64,000 nt of DNA from Lepidostoma basale (GCA_022606425.2 JAHDVF020001313.1:496001-560000), one strand, 5' to 3'. Positions 36,301-41,664 are shown, counted from the first letter of the stretch. A program made the numbers and translations. The notes: a model not told the origin generated them from the letters alone.

Positions 36301-38816
36301 CCTAAAAAATGTTGACATTTTTATTATTATGGAAGTTACGTAATAAATTCTAATTTCGTTATCGACGTTTTTATTTGATCTCATCAGCGACTTCCGGTTA
36401 GTAGGTTCGAAAAATCGGACATTCGATTTTCCCAAAAACTTCGACCGGCGGATATCCACGAACCCCCTGACGTTGTTCAGGGACCCCCAAATCAATTTTA
36501 ATTTTCCGCGGACCCCCTGAAAGATCCCAGGACCCCTGAGGGTCCGTACGGACTACTTTTGGAACCACTGATCTAGTTAGTGCCTATTAGGTTAATTACT
36601 CCATGTTGCCGTATAACTTTTGAAGAGTTTTACCCCCCTAGATGGTGTTATTCCTAGCTCCTCGAGCCTGCGTCTTTAGCTCCCAGCAAGCATTTCCGCC
36701 CAGTTTAGTCAGATCAGCCAAATCATTAATTATCCATCAGGCGCTGCTTAGACCTTTGCTGGTCTTGACACGCACAGTGTCTTGATTGCTCTGGTCTCCC
36801 GGCCCGGCATACGACGACCTTCATCGCAGGGTGGCAAGAGCTAGACTGCCACATCGAAGATTCCGGGTTCGATTCCCGTCGAGGGCAGCGTGATTCTCAC
36901 ACTGTGTTTGGTGTAGAATTCACGATCAAATGTCATAAGAATCAATATAGTAGTTAAAAACATAGTGTTAAAAGTATTAGGGTTCAAACAACCTGTTGTA
37001 TTAAAAAAAAACATGCCTGGCGACGGGTCTCACGGTGTTAGCAATAAGGCGTTACTGCGTCATTATACGGATCACTTGATTGCTTCTATGCCTCCAGGTT
37101 TCCTCTGCAACATCCGGATTCTATTCTCGAAGCAAGTTGATTCTTTGATGTTCTTTAGAGTCATTATCCGTGACTCGGAAGGATGTGTAATATAAAATAT
37201 ATATTATTACCCATTATTAATAATACGAATGAAAACGTCTGTTTTCTATAAGTTTATGGTAATATAACATATTTCACCTTTCTAAGTCATTTTTAAATGT
37301 TACGAAAATCAAGCGCGTTATTGTTTATATATACGAGTTAAGGGAGCTGAATACGGTAATTAAGATAATAGATATGACTTAATACGTTGTAAACAATGAT
37401 TAAGAGATAACCTACAAAATAATGGAATGTTTAACCTGGAACTAGTTAAACAATTTTATAACTGTACATAGAGTGCTTACATAGGTAATGAATGCCGAAT
37501 GAAGTTATCTACAATATATAAATGAGAAAGGTAGTTTAGAAATCCTAAATAAAGTGTCTGTGAAAAATAATTATTTAAAATTATTATGTTAATGAATATA
37601 AATTTATTAATGATTCTTACTTAGTATATCATATTTCTCTTCTGCGTTGCGAAGACTTAATCGGACTTGGATCTTCTGGCTTACAGAGGTTCAGCTCATG
37701 TGGCTATTCCTCTTAGCCTGATGGGAACATTGTTGGAAGGTAATTTGGTAGGTTGTTAGTTTATGCGGGGGCATGATTTGTGTGGCCCGGAGTGTTCCTC
37801 TGAAGGAGGATCGATTTTGGGCTTTTATTGTGGAATTAGGACTTGAAGGGAGTCCTTTGTGTATTCGTCTCGTATAATAAAACTTCTAGATAACAGAGGT
37901 TTTCATTCGTATTATAACTAACTAACTAACTAACCATCAAGCCGTTTCCCCGAAAGGGTAGACAGAAAGAATGGACTGCAACACTTTAATCGATGCTGCA
38001 CTCCATTCTTCTCTTTTCGCCAACGCGAGAGACGCGGTGTGATGGGTTGCGAACCTCATCGCCACCAATAGGCATCTCCCGCGCACACTTCAATCATTCA
38101 ACGTCTACATAATAAATCTAAAACAAATTATACAAAATACAATGACACAACAATAATTTAACACATAATGTTCTTTTAGATGGTGCACTTGTCGTCAGCT
38201 GGACGATCCGGACATTTGTGTTTATTTAATTTTTTATTCCACTGTTTTCATTTTAATTAGGCACTTAAAACAATCCAACACCAGCAATAACTTGAAAATT
38301 TGATTGAAGAATTTATTTAAATTGTCATTGGAACAAACGAAAATTTTATTTTTACACCTGTCAAAATTATTTTTATAAACGAAAAAACTTGTATTATTTT
38401 AACATCAGAAGAGTGAAAACGTATTTTTTGTCACAAATAACTATCACAAAGTGTGCTTGTGATAGTTATTTGTGCTATGCCTTGTGTGTCAATTGTGATA
38501 ATTATTCATTCGTATTATTAATTATAAAAATGTCTGTCTTCGCTCTACCCTGTCTAGTCTCGGCTAATGTGCCTTTCAAAAATAGTTTGATTTTCTTAGA
38601 TTTCCCCGAGTGATAAATTTTACAATTTCTTTGAAATGGTCGCTGACTATCAGTGTTATTGCAGAGGAAAGCAGGAAGCCAGCAGACCTCGCCCAGCGCG
38701 TCATCTTCCAGCCGAGGCGCGCCGGGCAGACCAACCCCCCCGCCGCCAGAAACGGACCCGTCGAGCCCCAGCGAGGCCCCGTCCTTGTGTATGACGATGA
38801 TTATGACGCAGAATAA
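6252..38816 (+). CDS. KIAA1143 homolog, three coding exons (6252-6356, 22442-22574, 38665-38816)
   Basis: The exons join in frame to give 129 residues plus a stop. Exon 1 starts MSKRNIAYIKPEEPNFLKRL, very like the start of human KIAA1143. Exon 2 carries DDAPQVVVLAPGDL, the hallmark PQVVVLKKGDL-type block of that family. Exon 3 has ADLAQRVIFQPRR and ends LVYDDDYDAE, resembling the family's acidic C-terminus. Splice sites are canonical: AAG|gttagt, ttttacag|CGC, GAAG|gtaaca and ttattgcag|AGG. Phases 0 and 1 match at both joins. The human protein is about 154 residues, so this one is slightly short, mainly after the conserved middle. Its molecular role is unknown; I recall it belonging to the DUF4604-type family, possibly nuclear. 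The two introns (16,085 and 16,090 bp) are packed with TEs, while the exons are clean and more GC-rich, especially exons 2 and 3. Homology is firm; function is not known. Confidence 0.9.
6357..7449. other. Start of KIAA1143-like intron 1, nothing recognised
   Basis: AT-rich intron sequence. I find no coding frame with a recognisable product and no clear repeat boundaries here. Confidence 0.5.
7450..8010 (-). repeat. Dispersed repeat R7, minus-strand copy
   Basis: On the minus strand it begins GACTTGGATCTTCTGGCTTA, CAGAGGTTCAGCTC, and continues through ATTCCTCTTACGTCTGTAGG to GGCCCGGAGTGTCCCCCCG. The same string of landmarks recurs at 18046-18190 and 37660-37810 on the plus strand, and at about 16740-16850 on the minus strand. 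The extra upstream part (7540-7800) is C-rich and has an open frame that I do not regard as a gene. The nature of R7 is unknown. A foreign piece (AGCGCCGTTTTCGTG) near 7925 interrupts it. Confidence 0.6.
8243..8307. repeat. Short perfect-armed palindrome
   Basis: GGAAGTTTTAATTATA pairs with TATAATTAAAACTTCC, and an inner TTGAAAGCTT pairs with AAGCTTTCAA. It may be the core of an eroded foldback element. Confidence 0.7.
8311..9264. other. AT-rich intron, nothing recognised
   Basis: No coding frame, tandem repeat or paired terminal repeat that I can support. Confidence 0.5.
9265..9780 (-). pseudogene. RTE-like LINE 3' remnant
   Basis: The minus strand reads MYDQCVLPILAYGAETLTLT, then RLRVEQRKYERAMHHVRLSD and RNTEIVSR. 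This is the post-RT region common in insect RTE-type proteins (LPVLTYGAETW...R.MERAMLGV.L.D..RN..IR). Downstream frames decay, and the 3' part (about 9270-9340) carries GCCGATGTCGTTCACTGC and GGACCCAGGCCTACG. A related 3' end is seen at 47640-47830. Confidence 0.7.
10726..10957. repeat. Foldback family F1, copy with 3' tail
   Basis: The palindrome has TTTTCTAGATGTTTTATTATA, GGGAATGGCATGTTTCGCC and the mirrored GGCGAAACATGTCATTCCC. The tail is GAGTCTTACATCATTGC, TTAAGAAATAATAAA, as in the other F1 copies. Confidence 0.8.
10962..11175. repeat. Foldback element F2
   Basis: The left arm (GGACATTGAAAAACTTTG, TTTAATCCACTATTTAATAAA, AAAACACGACATGTT) is mirrored by a right arm ending at AGTTTTTCAATATCC. 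The arms are about 70 bp, and the roughly 65 bp centre holds ACCTGAAGATGGAGGTAACC. It abuts the tail of an F1 copy. Confidence 0.8.
11176..11695. other. AT-rich intron, nothing recognised
   Basis: There is a short tandem duplication (TTACACGGTCGGCG, twice, at 11521-11548). No gene was found. Confidence 0.4.
11700..12160 (-). pseudogene. RTE-like LINE C-terminal fragment (LINE-B)
   Basis: The minus strand reads MMYGCVTWCLSERDKRRLEA, FEIWSYRRLLGISWRNHITN and EKVLQRIGGGRHLL. This is the conserved post-RT region of insect RTE-type elements (GCETW...RRLEAFEMW.YRR.L.I.W.D..TNE.VL.R). The 3' half has lost its frame. A near copy of the same segment lies at 32055-32490 and a diverged relative at 20414-20990. 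Confidence 0.8.
12195..12665 (+). pseudogene. Decayed LINE fragment, plus strand
   Basis: The frames decay, but the order of landmarks fits another LINE C-terminal region: an INNYVWR-like stretch, ERSREEHQNK, then RMNTSRLP-like sequence near 12500, and an end of the form CAAATTGATCTGTAGCAAGGA followed by AAGAAGAAG. Several stops are present. A CACACA run and the open frame at 12244-12456 are side effects. Confidence 0.5.
13160..13420 (-). mobile_element. LINE 3' end fragment
   Basis: On the plus strand it starts TTCTTCTTGTCAGCTGTATG followed by CGTCAACTGCTGAACGTAGG. This is the reverse of the LINE 3' ends that finish in GAAGAA-type tails and contain a CCAGCAGTGGA-like motif (compare 28150). 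No frame is preserved. Confidence 0.5.
13838..14035 (-). mobile_element. LINE-A 3' end fragment
   Basis: Reading right to left it ends TACCCCTTCGGGGAGACGGC, GTGATGGTTAG and then ATAGTTAGTTAG, the LINE-A terminal stem-loop and TTAG-rich tail. The upstream part keeps the CATGCATGACACGATTTACG-like stretch that encodes MTRCMNVEE in better copies. It is truncated at about 14035. Confidence 0.75.
14352..14663. mobile_element. Inverted composite of two LINE-A pieces with matching terminal repeats
   Basis: The left part (about 14370-14505) is a minus-strand LINE-A 3' end. The right part (about 14507-14636) is plus-strand LINE-A coding sequence (RWFGHTERMNGLKVYFNDVN, then GTRNRERPRKKWHDQM). The whole is bracketed by a perfect 16-bp inverted repeat: GGAGAACGATATAAAC at 14352-14367 and its complement at 14648-14663. 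Confidence 0.65.
14972..15390. mobile_element. hAT-like MITE, copy 1
   Basis: Terminal inverted repeats CAGAGGTTCCCAAACTTTTT and AAAGTGG-type end TTTGGGAATCACTG are flanked by 8-bp near-duplications CTCTTAAG (14964-14971) and CTCTGAAT (15391-15398). The interior repeats the pattern GACCCCTT / GACCCCCTG. A second copy at 36201-36570 has the same ends. The 8-bp duplication size points to hAT; there is no transposase. Confidence 0.8.
15399..16560. repeat. Gene-free AT-rich stretch with one 51-bp direct repeat
   Basis: A segment reading ACCTAATTTAAAAAAATCAG, GACAAAATTCGGAGTTTGAC, CCCTAAGTCCA at 15915-15965 recurs with four substitutions at 16344-16394. Nothing else is recognisable. Confidence 0.6.
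16654..16920. repeat. Foldback element with R7-like centre
   Basis: Arms of about 75 bp: the left one starts GAGCTAGCCAGTAGCGGGAC, TCCCATAGAAGCCCAG. The right one is the reverse complement, ending GGAGTACCGCCACTGGAGCT. Between them lies a minus-strand R7 segment (CCTTCCAACAATGTTCCCAT, AACCTCTGTAAGTCAGAAGA). A minus-strand open frame over this region is not a gene. Confidence 0.75.
17000..17796. other. Intron 1 sequence, nothing recognised
   Basis: AT-rich; no coding region. A small hairpin-like pair, CGAGTATTTAATAAG / CTCATTAAATACG, sits near 17506-17538. Confidence 0.4.
18046..18190 (+). repeat. Dispersed repeat R7, plus-strand copy
   Basis: Reads ACTTGGATCTTCTGGCTTAC, AGAGGTTCAGCTC, GGCTATTCCTCTTACGTCTG and GGCCCGCAGTGTCCCTC, the same landmarks as the copies at 7.8 and 37.7 kb. 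Confidence 0.65.
18350..19140. other. Intron 1 sequence, nothing recognised
   Basis: AT-rich; no coding frame or paired repeat that I can support. Confidence 0.4.
19140..19665 (-). pseudogene. LINE-A reverse transcriptase core fragment
   Basis: The minus strand reads RLLYADGAVILADNEHELQV (the YADD motif with its second Asp changed to Gly), then a stop, then EFVYLGSMFTKDGRVERDIE and KAKMAVHNSILVPTLMYGSE. The last block overlaps the start of the LINE-A copies at 44.1 and 45.1 kb, so this fragment supplies the RT part of that family. One stop and the catalytic change show it is inactive. Confidence 0.85.
20414..21000 (-). pseudogene. RTE-like LINE C-terminal fragment (LINE-B relative)
   Basis: One minus-strand frame spans most of the region: LNLRKQLLKTLVWSVLQYGC, ETWCLGVRERKRLEAFEMWT, YRRIAYVSCRDHVTNEEVL and RARWIGHMC. 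These are the standard post-RT blocks of RTE-like proteins. The 3' part (20414-20610) is out of frame. The frame extends past the element at the N-terminal side into unrelated sequence, so the open frame up to 21111 overstates it. Confidence 0.8.
21028..21570. repeat. Degenerate cluster of GCCGCAA/CTTAAGTT units
   Basis: The motif GCCGCAATTTAAGTTG (21292), GGCCGCAAGTTTTGGC (21331), GCAGCAACTTAAAATG, GCCGCAACTTAAGTTACGG (21521) and AGCCGCAAGTTAAAAA (21039) recur with TTTGCC and ACAT spacers in both directions. It looks like an eroded satellite or several overlapping MITE ends. Confidence 0.45.
21571..22441. other. End of intron 1, nothing recognised
   Basis: AT-rich apart from a very GC-rich patch at about 22065-22098 (GGCCGCGGCGCGGCGCGG). 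Intron 1 ends in a strong T-rich tract and ttttacag at 22441. Confidence 0.5.
22442..22574 (+). CDS. KIAA1143-like coding exon 2
   Basis: Encodes residues 36 to the first base of codon 80. It contains ECIDDAPQVVVLAPGDLNAR, the most conserved block of the family, and the exon is clearly more GC-rich than its flanks. The acceptor is ttttacag and the donor G|gtaaca (phase 1). Confidence 0.9.
22695..23179 (-). mobile_element. LINE-A 5'-truncated insertion with 14-bp target-site duplication
   Basis: Flanked by perfect TTAGCTGTGAGTAA at 22695-22708 and 23166-23179. The insert encodes, on the minus strand, MRSLRRMCGYSVYNRVSNEN, then GSLRWFGHMERMNEERMVKK and the terminal FGETA end, with the frame open from the truncation to the stop. 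It ends with the CCCCTTCGGGG stem-loop and TTAG repeats. It sits 120 bp after exon 2 of the KIAA1143-like gene. The duplication marks target-primed insertion. Confidence 0.9.
23180..23665. other. Intron 2 sequence, nothing recognised
   Basis: No gene or clear repeat. There is a patch CCTTAACGGGCGTAAGTCAC near 23240 in otherwise AT-rich DNA. Confidence 0.4.
23671..24960 (-). pseudogene. RTE LINE, RT to 3' end, frameshifted
   Basis: The best-preserved RTE element of the window. Minus-strand frames give, in order: the RT entry (RVRHIELMKMLKACNID), GALQGCILSPLLFNLYSN, NIRYADETVILAD (YADD changed to YADE), GLKINVKKTKWM, FKYLGSIITKALDPD, then RLEAFEMWIYRRMLRIPWTD and EGRRGVARRQLSWLQKIKEW. It ends at CTGACACGGCACCGAAAGAA with a GAAGAA tail (23671-23690). 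Frames shift near 24065 and 24650. The N-terminal endonuclease is missing. The second Asp of YADD is lost, so it is inactive. Confidence 0.9.
24961..25970. other. Intron 2 sequence with one GC-rich patch
   Basis: Mostly AT-rich. About 25405-25495 is strikingly GC-rich (CGCCGGCCTGTCTAGGGCCC, CGCCCTCGCCCCCAGGCAAC), with no frame I can place. A 75-codon open frame at 25735 is not recognised. Confidence 0.4.
25980..26465 (+). pseudogene. CR1/Jockey-like LINE 3' end with TTTGAT tail
   Basis: One open plus-strand frame reads YLYMREYGSYPWLYPTAFLL, GMLGTNSLQLRRDGHLITHL and VGLFVPDRFLRQRQSRLFYQ, the C-terminal part of a CR1/Jockey-type LINE protein (RREYLP...L...RR....LF..L). The 3' UTR contains GTACTCAATAGATGCCTTAA and ends AAACTGATTTGATTTGATTT. 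The same tail occurs at 42600-42705 and 57118-57240, and a coding relative at 34761-35330. Confidence 0.8.
26565..26865 (-). mobile_element. LINE 3' end fragment
   Basis: Minus-strand remnant with TCTGGACGTAGGCCTCCTCC and TTTCGATGACGTCCGATACT, the same type of RTE 3' coding end as at 9.3-9.7 kb. It starts with an ATCATCATCATTA run on the plus strand. Confidence 0.6.
27470..27560. repeat. Foldback family F1, partial copy (reversed tail)
   Basis: TTGAACAATAATGTAAAACT, CCATATTTAATAATTTG, then GAATGAAAACGTCAGTTTTC, TAGAAGTTATATT: tail first and then one arm, so a half copy lying in reverse. Confidence 0.7.
27561..27954. other. Intron 2 sequence, nothing recognised
   Basis: No coding frame or repeat structure seen. 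Confidence 0.4.
27955..28065 (-). mobile_element. Strongly decayed LINE-A tail
   Basis: It keeps CACACGCATCGTGTCATACG, TGCCCGTTGAT and a GGGTAGGG-like start, in the LINE-A order. Confidence 0.4.
28140..28345 (-). mobile_element. LINE 3' end with TTC run and a short palindrome
   Basis: A run of about eight TTC units (28152-28176) leads into TTCCTCCACTGCTGGATATA, GGCCTCTTCCAATTTCTTCC, a common RTE-like 3' end on the minus strand. At 28290-28344 an inverted repeat ATCTCATCGGTGGCC / GGCCACCGATGAGAT closes it. Confidence 0.65.
28346..30536. other. Gene-free intron 2 stretch
   Basis: AT-rich with a GC-richer zone at about 29470-29690 (GCGCTTGAGCCGTTCTGCTC). An ATC run lies at 29333-29350. A 20-bp near-repeat (CATAGCTCGACC at 29836 and 29879) and the inverted GTGGTTCTCT / AGAGAACCAC pair lie at 29859-29912. 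I find no gene. Confidence 0.45.
30537..30929 (-). mobile_element. LINE-A 5'-truncated insertion with 13-bp target-site duplication
   Basis: Perfect GTTCATAATACAT at 30537-30549 and 30917-30929 bracket a minus-strand LINE-A 3' fragment. It encodes IRKECRAKEGIMNKIMKGSL, RWFGHMERMGEERMVKKVYV and NDVSGVRSRGRPK, then loses frame. The 3' end has the stem-loop variant CCCCTGCGGGG, and its tail is GTTG-rich rather than TTAG-rich. Confidence 0.9.
30960..32054. other. Gene-free intron 2 stretch with one repeat trace
   Basis: AT-rich. 31976-32031 (CAATCACTTTGCACAGTTAT, TTATGTTTAACACCGATTGG) is an imperfect copy of 39239-39294. No gene. Confidence 0.5.
32055..32490 (-). pseudogene. RTE-like LINE C-terminal fragment (LINE-B), second copy
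   Basis: Nearly the same segment as 11700-12130. The minus strand reads MMYGCEPWCLSERDKRRLEA, FEMWSYRRLLGITWRDRITN and EKILQRIEGGRHLLRTLSK. It keeps the RRLEAFEMW and WRDRITNE blocks better than the 11.7 kb copy. It is broken after about 80 codons. Confidence 0.85.
32491..33345. other. Gene-free intron 2 stretch
   Basis: A moderately GC-rich part at 32640-32880 (CGACGCGCTTCCAAGTCCTG) may be an old TE, but I cannot name it. Confidence 0.4.
33350..34175 (+). pseudogene. Decayed LINE-A copy, RT to 3' end
   Basis: In plus-strand frames the order is CLLYADDFVLIADSTEKFYK, then a RYLGSMF-like stretch, GAGIKINGALKI-like, a LTYRSEAWSWQN-like stretch, RNRGRPRKTWHDQ and an end reading GTGGCGCTCCATTATTTATG. 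Stops and frameshifts occur throughout. YADD itself is intact here, unlike the 19.1 kb copy. Confidence 0.75.
34400..34770 (+). pseudogene. Decayed LINE-A copy
   Basis: Landmarks include KPKMAVHSGVLVATLMC-like sequence, then RRMCN, a W-G-LME-MDEK-like block, and NRGRPMKTWQD, all on the plus strand with many stops. It overlaps the start of the next LINE. Confidence 0.6.
34761..35325 (+). pseudogene. CR1/Jockey-like LINE C-terminal fragment
   Basis: The plus strand reads IIHESRLTFRAQIENVCDIS and LKMLRFVLRTVRVFRDTRFL, the post-RT block of the family (D..L.F..HI......ALR.LGF). After a frameshift comes a YEVCPWFYPTSYLL-like stretch and then RTNLPLVIPVGRAFRIELN. The last part aligns with the RTNLLLVTPVGRAISLLN block of the 25.98 kb copy. 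Confidence 0.75.
35326..35394. repeat. Hairpin with 14-bp arms
   Basis: GTCAGTGAGGCAGT (from about 35329) pairs with ACTGCCTCACTGAC (ending near 35392) across a roughly 36-bp AT-rich loop. It sits exactly at the junction between two LINE fragments. Confidence 0.7.
35440..35830 (+). mobile_element. LINE-A 3' end with open frame
   Basis: The plus-strand frame reads DRIPNDEIRKKCKADDCIMD, KIKKGSLRWFGHMKRMDESR and RGRPRKTCHDQINQLLK, and ends YPSGEMA-stop. The tail GTGATGGTTAGTTAGTT follows. The open frame begins upstream (35180) in the neighbouring CR1/Jockey piece, which is an accidental fusion and not a gene. Confidence 0.85.
35970..36055 (+). mobile_element. Short decayed LINE-A tail
   Basis: GTGCCGATCCATTGCCTGCC, TACCCTTCCAAGAAAACGGC, GTAATGGTTTCTTG matches the last 60 bases of LINE-A with mutations. 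Confidence 0.6.
36201..36570. mobile_element. hAT-like MITE, copy 2
   Basis: Ends CAATGGTTCCCTAACTTTTT and TTTTGGAACCACTG, flanked by ATCTAGAT (36193-36200) and ATCTAGTT (36571-36578), an 8-bp duplication with one mismatch. The interior is GACCCCTT/GACCCCCTG-rich like the 14972 copy. Confidence 0.85.
36815..36945 (+). mobile_element. tRNA-derived SINE head
   Basis: TGGCAAGAGCTAG (36832, A-box-like) and GGTTCGATTCC (36866-36876, a perfect B box) are followed by CTGTGTTTGGTGTAGAATTC, the body block also found (reversed) in the SINE at 43.4 kb. The 3' tail is missing here. It does not fold as a tRNA, so it is a SINE promoter region rather than a tRNA gene. Confidence 0.65.
37205..37305. repeat. 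Foldback family F1, half copy
   Basis: One arm only: AATACGAATGAAAACGTCTG, TTTTCTATAAGTTTATGG, CATATTTCACCTTTCTAAG. Confidence 0.65.
37660..37810 (+). repeat. Dispersed repeat R7, plus-strand copy
   Basis: GGACTTGGATCTTCTGGCTT, ACAGAGGTTCAGCTC, GGGAACATTGTTGGAAGGTA, GTTTATGCGGGGGCATGATT and GGCCCGGAGTGTTCCTC: the most complete copy of R7's shared part. Confidence 0.65.
37870..38100 (-). mobile_element. SINE with LINE-A tail, next to an F1 arm
   Basis: 37873-37914 is an F1 right arm (AAAACTTCTAGATAACAG). From 37915 a minus-strand SINE follows. Its 3' end is the LINE-A tail (CTTTCTGTCTACCCTTTCGG, GGAAACGGCTTGATGGTTAG, TTAGTTAG). Its body is GCGAAAAGAGAAGAATGGAG, TGCAGCATCGATTAAAGTG, and its head includes GGTTCGCAACC, a B-box-like string with one mismatch. 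Confidence 0.75.
38101..38664. other. End of intron 2, with one hairpin
   Basis: 38432-38474 is a perfect-armed hairpin (CACAAATAACTATCACAA / TTGTGATAGTTATTTGTG). The intron ends ttattgcag at 38664. A short open frame (38389-38613) runs through the hairpin and is not a gene. Confidence 0.6.
38665..38816 (+). CDS. KIAA1143-like coding exon 3
   Basis: Completes codon 80 (G|AG) and runs EESRKPADLAQRVIFQPRRA to LVYDDDYDAE and TAA at 38814-38816. It matches the family's C-terminal third (PADGRIIYRKP-type block and acidic end). The exon is GC-rich in AT-rich surroundings. Confidence 0.85.
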
Positions 38817-40648
38817 TACGCGTATTTTGTGTTAGTCTCCTCAAGGTTTGTACAGTTTTCATATTGATATCAATGTCTTCAAATAATACCAACAAAAAAA
38901 TCTCCATTGTTATAAAAAAAAAAAAAAAAATTACATGGTAGAAGCACGAGTTTTATTTTGACAATTGAAGGGTGGTTTATTATGAAGGTGCTTAGTGATT
39001 TAAGTATAAAACAAAGATAAAGAGGTGATTTTTTTTCTTGTTACTCGTGGTAACAAGGATGGCATCTTTAGGTTGTAGCTTAAACTTCACTTTATCGCAC
39101 GTTTAATAGAACACTGGCTTAACTAAAAAAAAACATGTTTTACTCAATCTGACATGAGTCGGTGTTTTAACAAAAACAGTCGAAAAACACGTACGAATGG
39201 ATAGCATTAACATTGTGAAAAATAGACGGATAGCGATACAATCACTTTGCAAAGTTATTGTCCTTTATGTTTAACACCAATTGGGATCAAAAACTAAAAT
39301 GTTGAAGCAAAATAGACAGTAATTACAATAATTAAAACACAAAAAAACTAATCATGCAATTTCTTTCTGTCGTATAGAACGAAACTACATTTTTTTTTAT
39401 TTCGTGCCTATTTTACTTAAACAATTCAACTTATTTAAAAAATTTTTTTGTATATTCAACACCTTTGTATAATAATATCCAACCCTCAATTAATAAATTC
39501 TATATCTAGTTTCATATTAGTTTAAACTATTATTTTGATCGTTGTTCTGCTGCTAAGTATGCAGTGCATTCGTTGACTGCACGTATCCAGAGCGTGTAAT
39601 ACTATTTTCTCTATGCAAGGTTATATTACGAACTTCATGTAAAAATTTAATGAATATATATATTCAGCAGCAAAAACAAATATATTTTGTGTGTTTTTTT
39701 GTAACTCAAATACTTAACTCAATAATTGTGATATAGGAAATTTTCATAATAATATTTTTCACCCGCTTGAAAGAAGTAGATTTTGATCCACGGATATTTT
39801 TTATTAATTTTTAGATTAACATTAAAAGTAAATAAATCTGGGTTCAATCGTGATATGCACTTTTAGAAATTAATTAATTTATTACATTCGGACGCACTGA
39901 CATTCAAATTATTACATGATTTGAGACCGTTGATTCGCTATGCCTTGTGTGTCATTCTCTCTTTTTTTATTCTTTGTTCTATTTAGTTTTCATTTCTTCT
40001 GTTACTTGAAACATTTTTTTAAAATACTGTTTTATTTTTAGATTATGTTAAACGTAATGCGTATTATTTTCATATTTACTTTGATAAAACAGTGGTACCC
40101 GACGTTTGTCAGTGGCATTGGCAAAATGGGTGAATCTACGTAATTTTTAAGTTATTGATTTAGTTTTTGTATTTGTATAAGTAAAATATACAAAGGTGAA
40201 GATAGCAAGCTCATTTAAAAAAAGATTAAAACATTATGTATTTTATGACACTGACTACATTGTTTTAAGGTTAATTACGAAAACATTTTCGGTCATCGCG
40301 GGAAATCAGAAGTTGTATAAAAATATATTATAAACATGATAATACCATATAGCACTCGCATGCGAACACATCGTAGATTCCCTTCTCTAGTGGAAAGTTT
40401 CCATGATTATGAAACAGTATATTTTCTATACGTACATATGGTACATGTATGTCTCAGAGGATAGAGGCCTATGTGCTATTTTTAAGTGTTAACTGAAGCA
40501 GCGCCATAATTTATTTATTTCATGAATTAAATAATTTATTATTTAAAAATATAATTTTGTTTGTGGCTTATTTTCAAAAACAAATTTCAGCACACACCAA
40601 TTTAAAGATATTCCATGCATTAAGCGAAGCGTCCGCTAGCAAGAAGGT
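38817..40648. other. Gene-free stretch after the KIAA1143-like gene
   Basis: It starts with the presumed 3' UTR; an A-run at 38914-38930 is present but I see no clear AATAAA close to the stop. 39239-39294 is the partner of the repeat at 31976. The rest is AT-rich with no gene recognised. Confidence 0.5.
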
Positions 40649-41222
40649 ATAGTCTACGGCCACACCGAAGTGTTTCGGTTGGTGACTCGCTTGCTGTCTA
40701 TCCGAAAATGATTTAACAGCGTTATTAAATTATTTATTTGAAAATGTCATGCTATTGATTAAACTAATATACTACTTCTCGGTGCTACATCCTAGTGTGG
40801 GACTTGGCCTCTTCCACAACGGTCCTCCATTAACTTCTGTCTCTGGCCCCTACCTCCTTTCATTTTCTCTCAATCTTCTTCCACGCGATTCGACCATCTT
40901 TTCTTAGCTCTGCCTTTTGGTCTCTTTTCACGAGGCACCCATCTGGATATAATTATTGGTGTTCTACCCTCTGGCATTCTTTATAAATGATTAAACTTAT
41001 ATATTTACTTTAATTAACTTCTTGATTACAAATCATTAGTGCCATTTATTTTAATTAATTAATTCACAAATTAAAGTAAACAAAAAAGTTTAATCAATAA
41101 AATAACATTTACAAATAAATTAAATAATAAAGCAACGCAGTTAAATCAGTATCTCTCTATAATTTTCGGACAGATACCAAGTGAGTCACCAACCGAAACA
41201 CTTTGATATGGCGGTAGCCTTA
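40649..41222. mobile_element. MITE with long inverted ends, split by a LINE insertion
   Basis: Left end CTACGGCCACACCGAAGTGT, TTCGGTTGGTGACTC and its reverse complement GAGTCACCAACCGAAACACT to GGCGGTAGCC near 41219. Inner arms also mirror each other (TTGATTAAACT-rich). A 3' LINE fragment occupies the middle. Confidence 0.75.
40756..40997 (-). mobile_element. LINE 3' end nested in the MITE, with target-site duplication
   Basis: TGATTAAACT at 40756-40765 and 40988-40997 flank a minus-strand fragment ending GTAGCACCGAGAAGTAG. The family is the same as at 2074-2428 (TTTTTCTTTGTCTC / GTGTTCTACCCTCTGGCATT landmarks). Confidence 0.7.
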
Positions 41223-41228
41223 ATACTT

Positions 41229-41310
41229 CCACCCCTGCAAGTCGACTTATGCAAGTTTTAGAGCTTGCCCGACTTGTCGCAATCTCTGCTTGTCAACTTG
41301 CAGGGGTATT
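41229..41310. repeat. Small palindrome next to the MITE
   Basis: ACCCCTGCAAGT at 41231-41242 and ACTTGCAGGGGT at 41296-41307 are perfect complements. Inner AAGTCGACTT/GACTTGTCG matches are also present. Confidence 0.65.
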
Positions 41311-41664
41311 CATAGAGTGAAAGGCACTTGCTTAAGTTTTCCTGTGGTGGACGCCTGGCTTCGCATATGGTACTCGAGTATGTACTACACATGTATGATA
41401 CTATGTTCAAGTGAAAATGCGCTTGCTGTTTGCGATGTATTTGTTTGAATTACTTGGGTATTTGTATTCTAGCGATACTTGGTGCGATCTCATTGAATAT
41501 TAGGTTAATTATTAAATAATTTTAAGTGTTGGTATCACTGAAAAGTAAAGCATACATACCTGTACGATCTAACAAAATATCGATACACATTTTATACGAC
41601 ACAAATTTAAATACACCTCAGTTACCAATTTTAACTTAACTTTTCTACATTGATCTCATCTTGA

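Noticed and set aside
36815..36945. A possible functional tRNA gene (perfect B box)
   Set aside because: No acceptor-stem pairing or clover-leaf fits, and the downstream sequence matches the SINE body at 43.4 kb.
38653..38907. Alternative frames across KIAA1143-like exon 3
   Set aside because: GC-rich exon shadows; only the frame ending LVYDDDYDAE continues exon 2.
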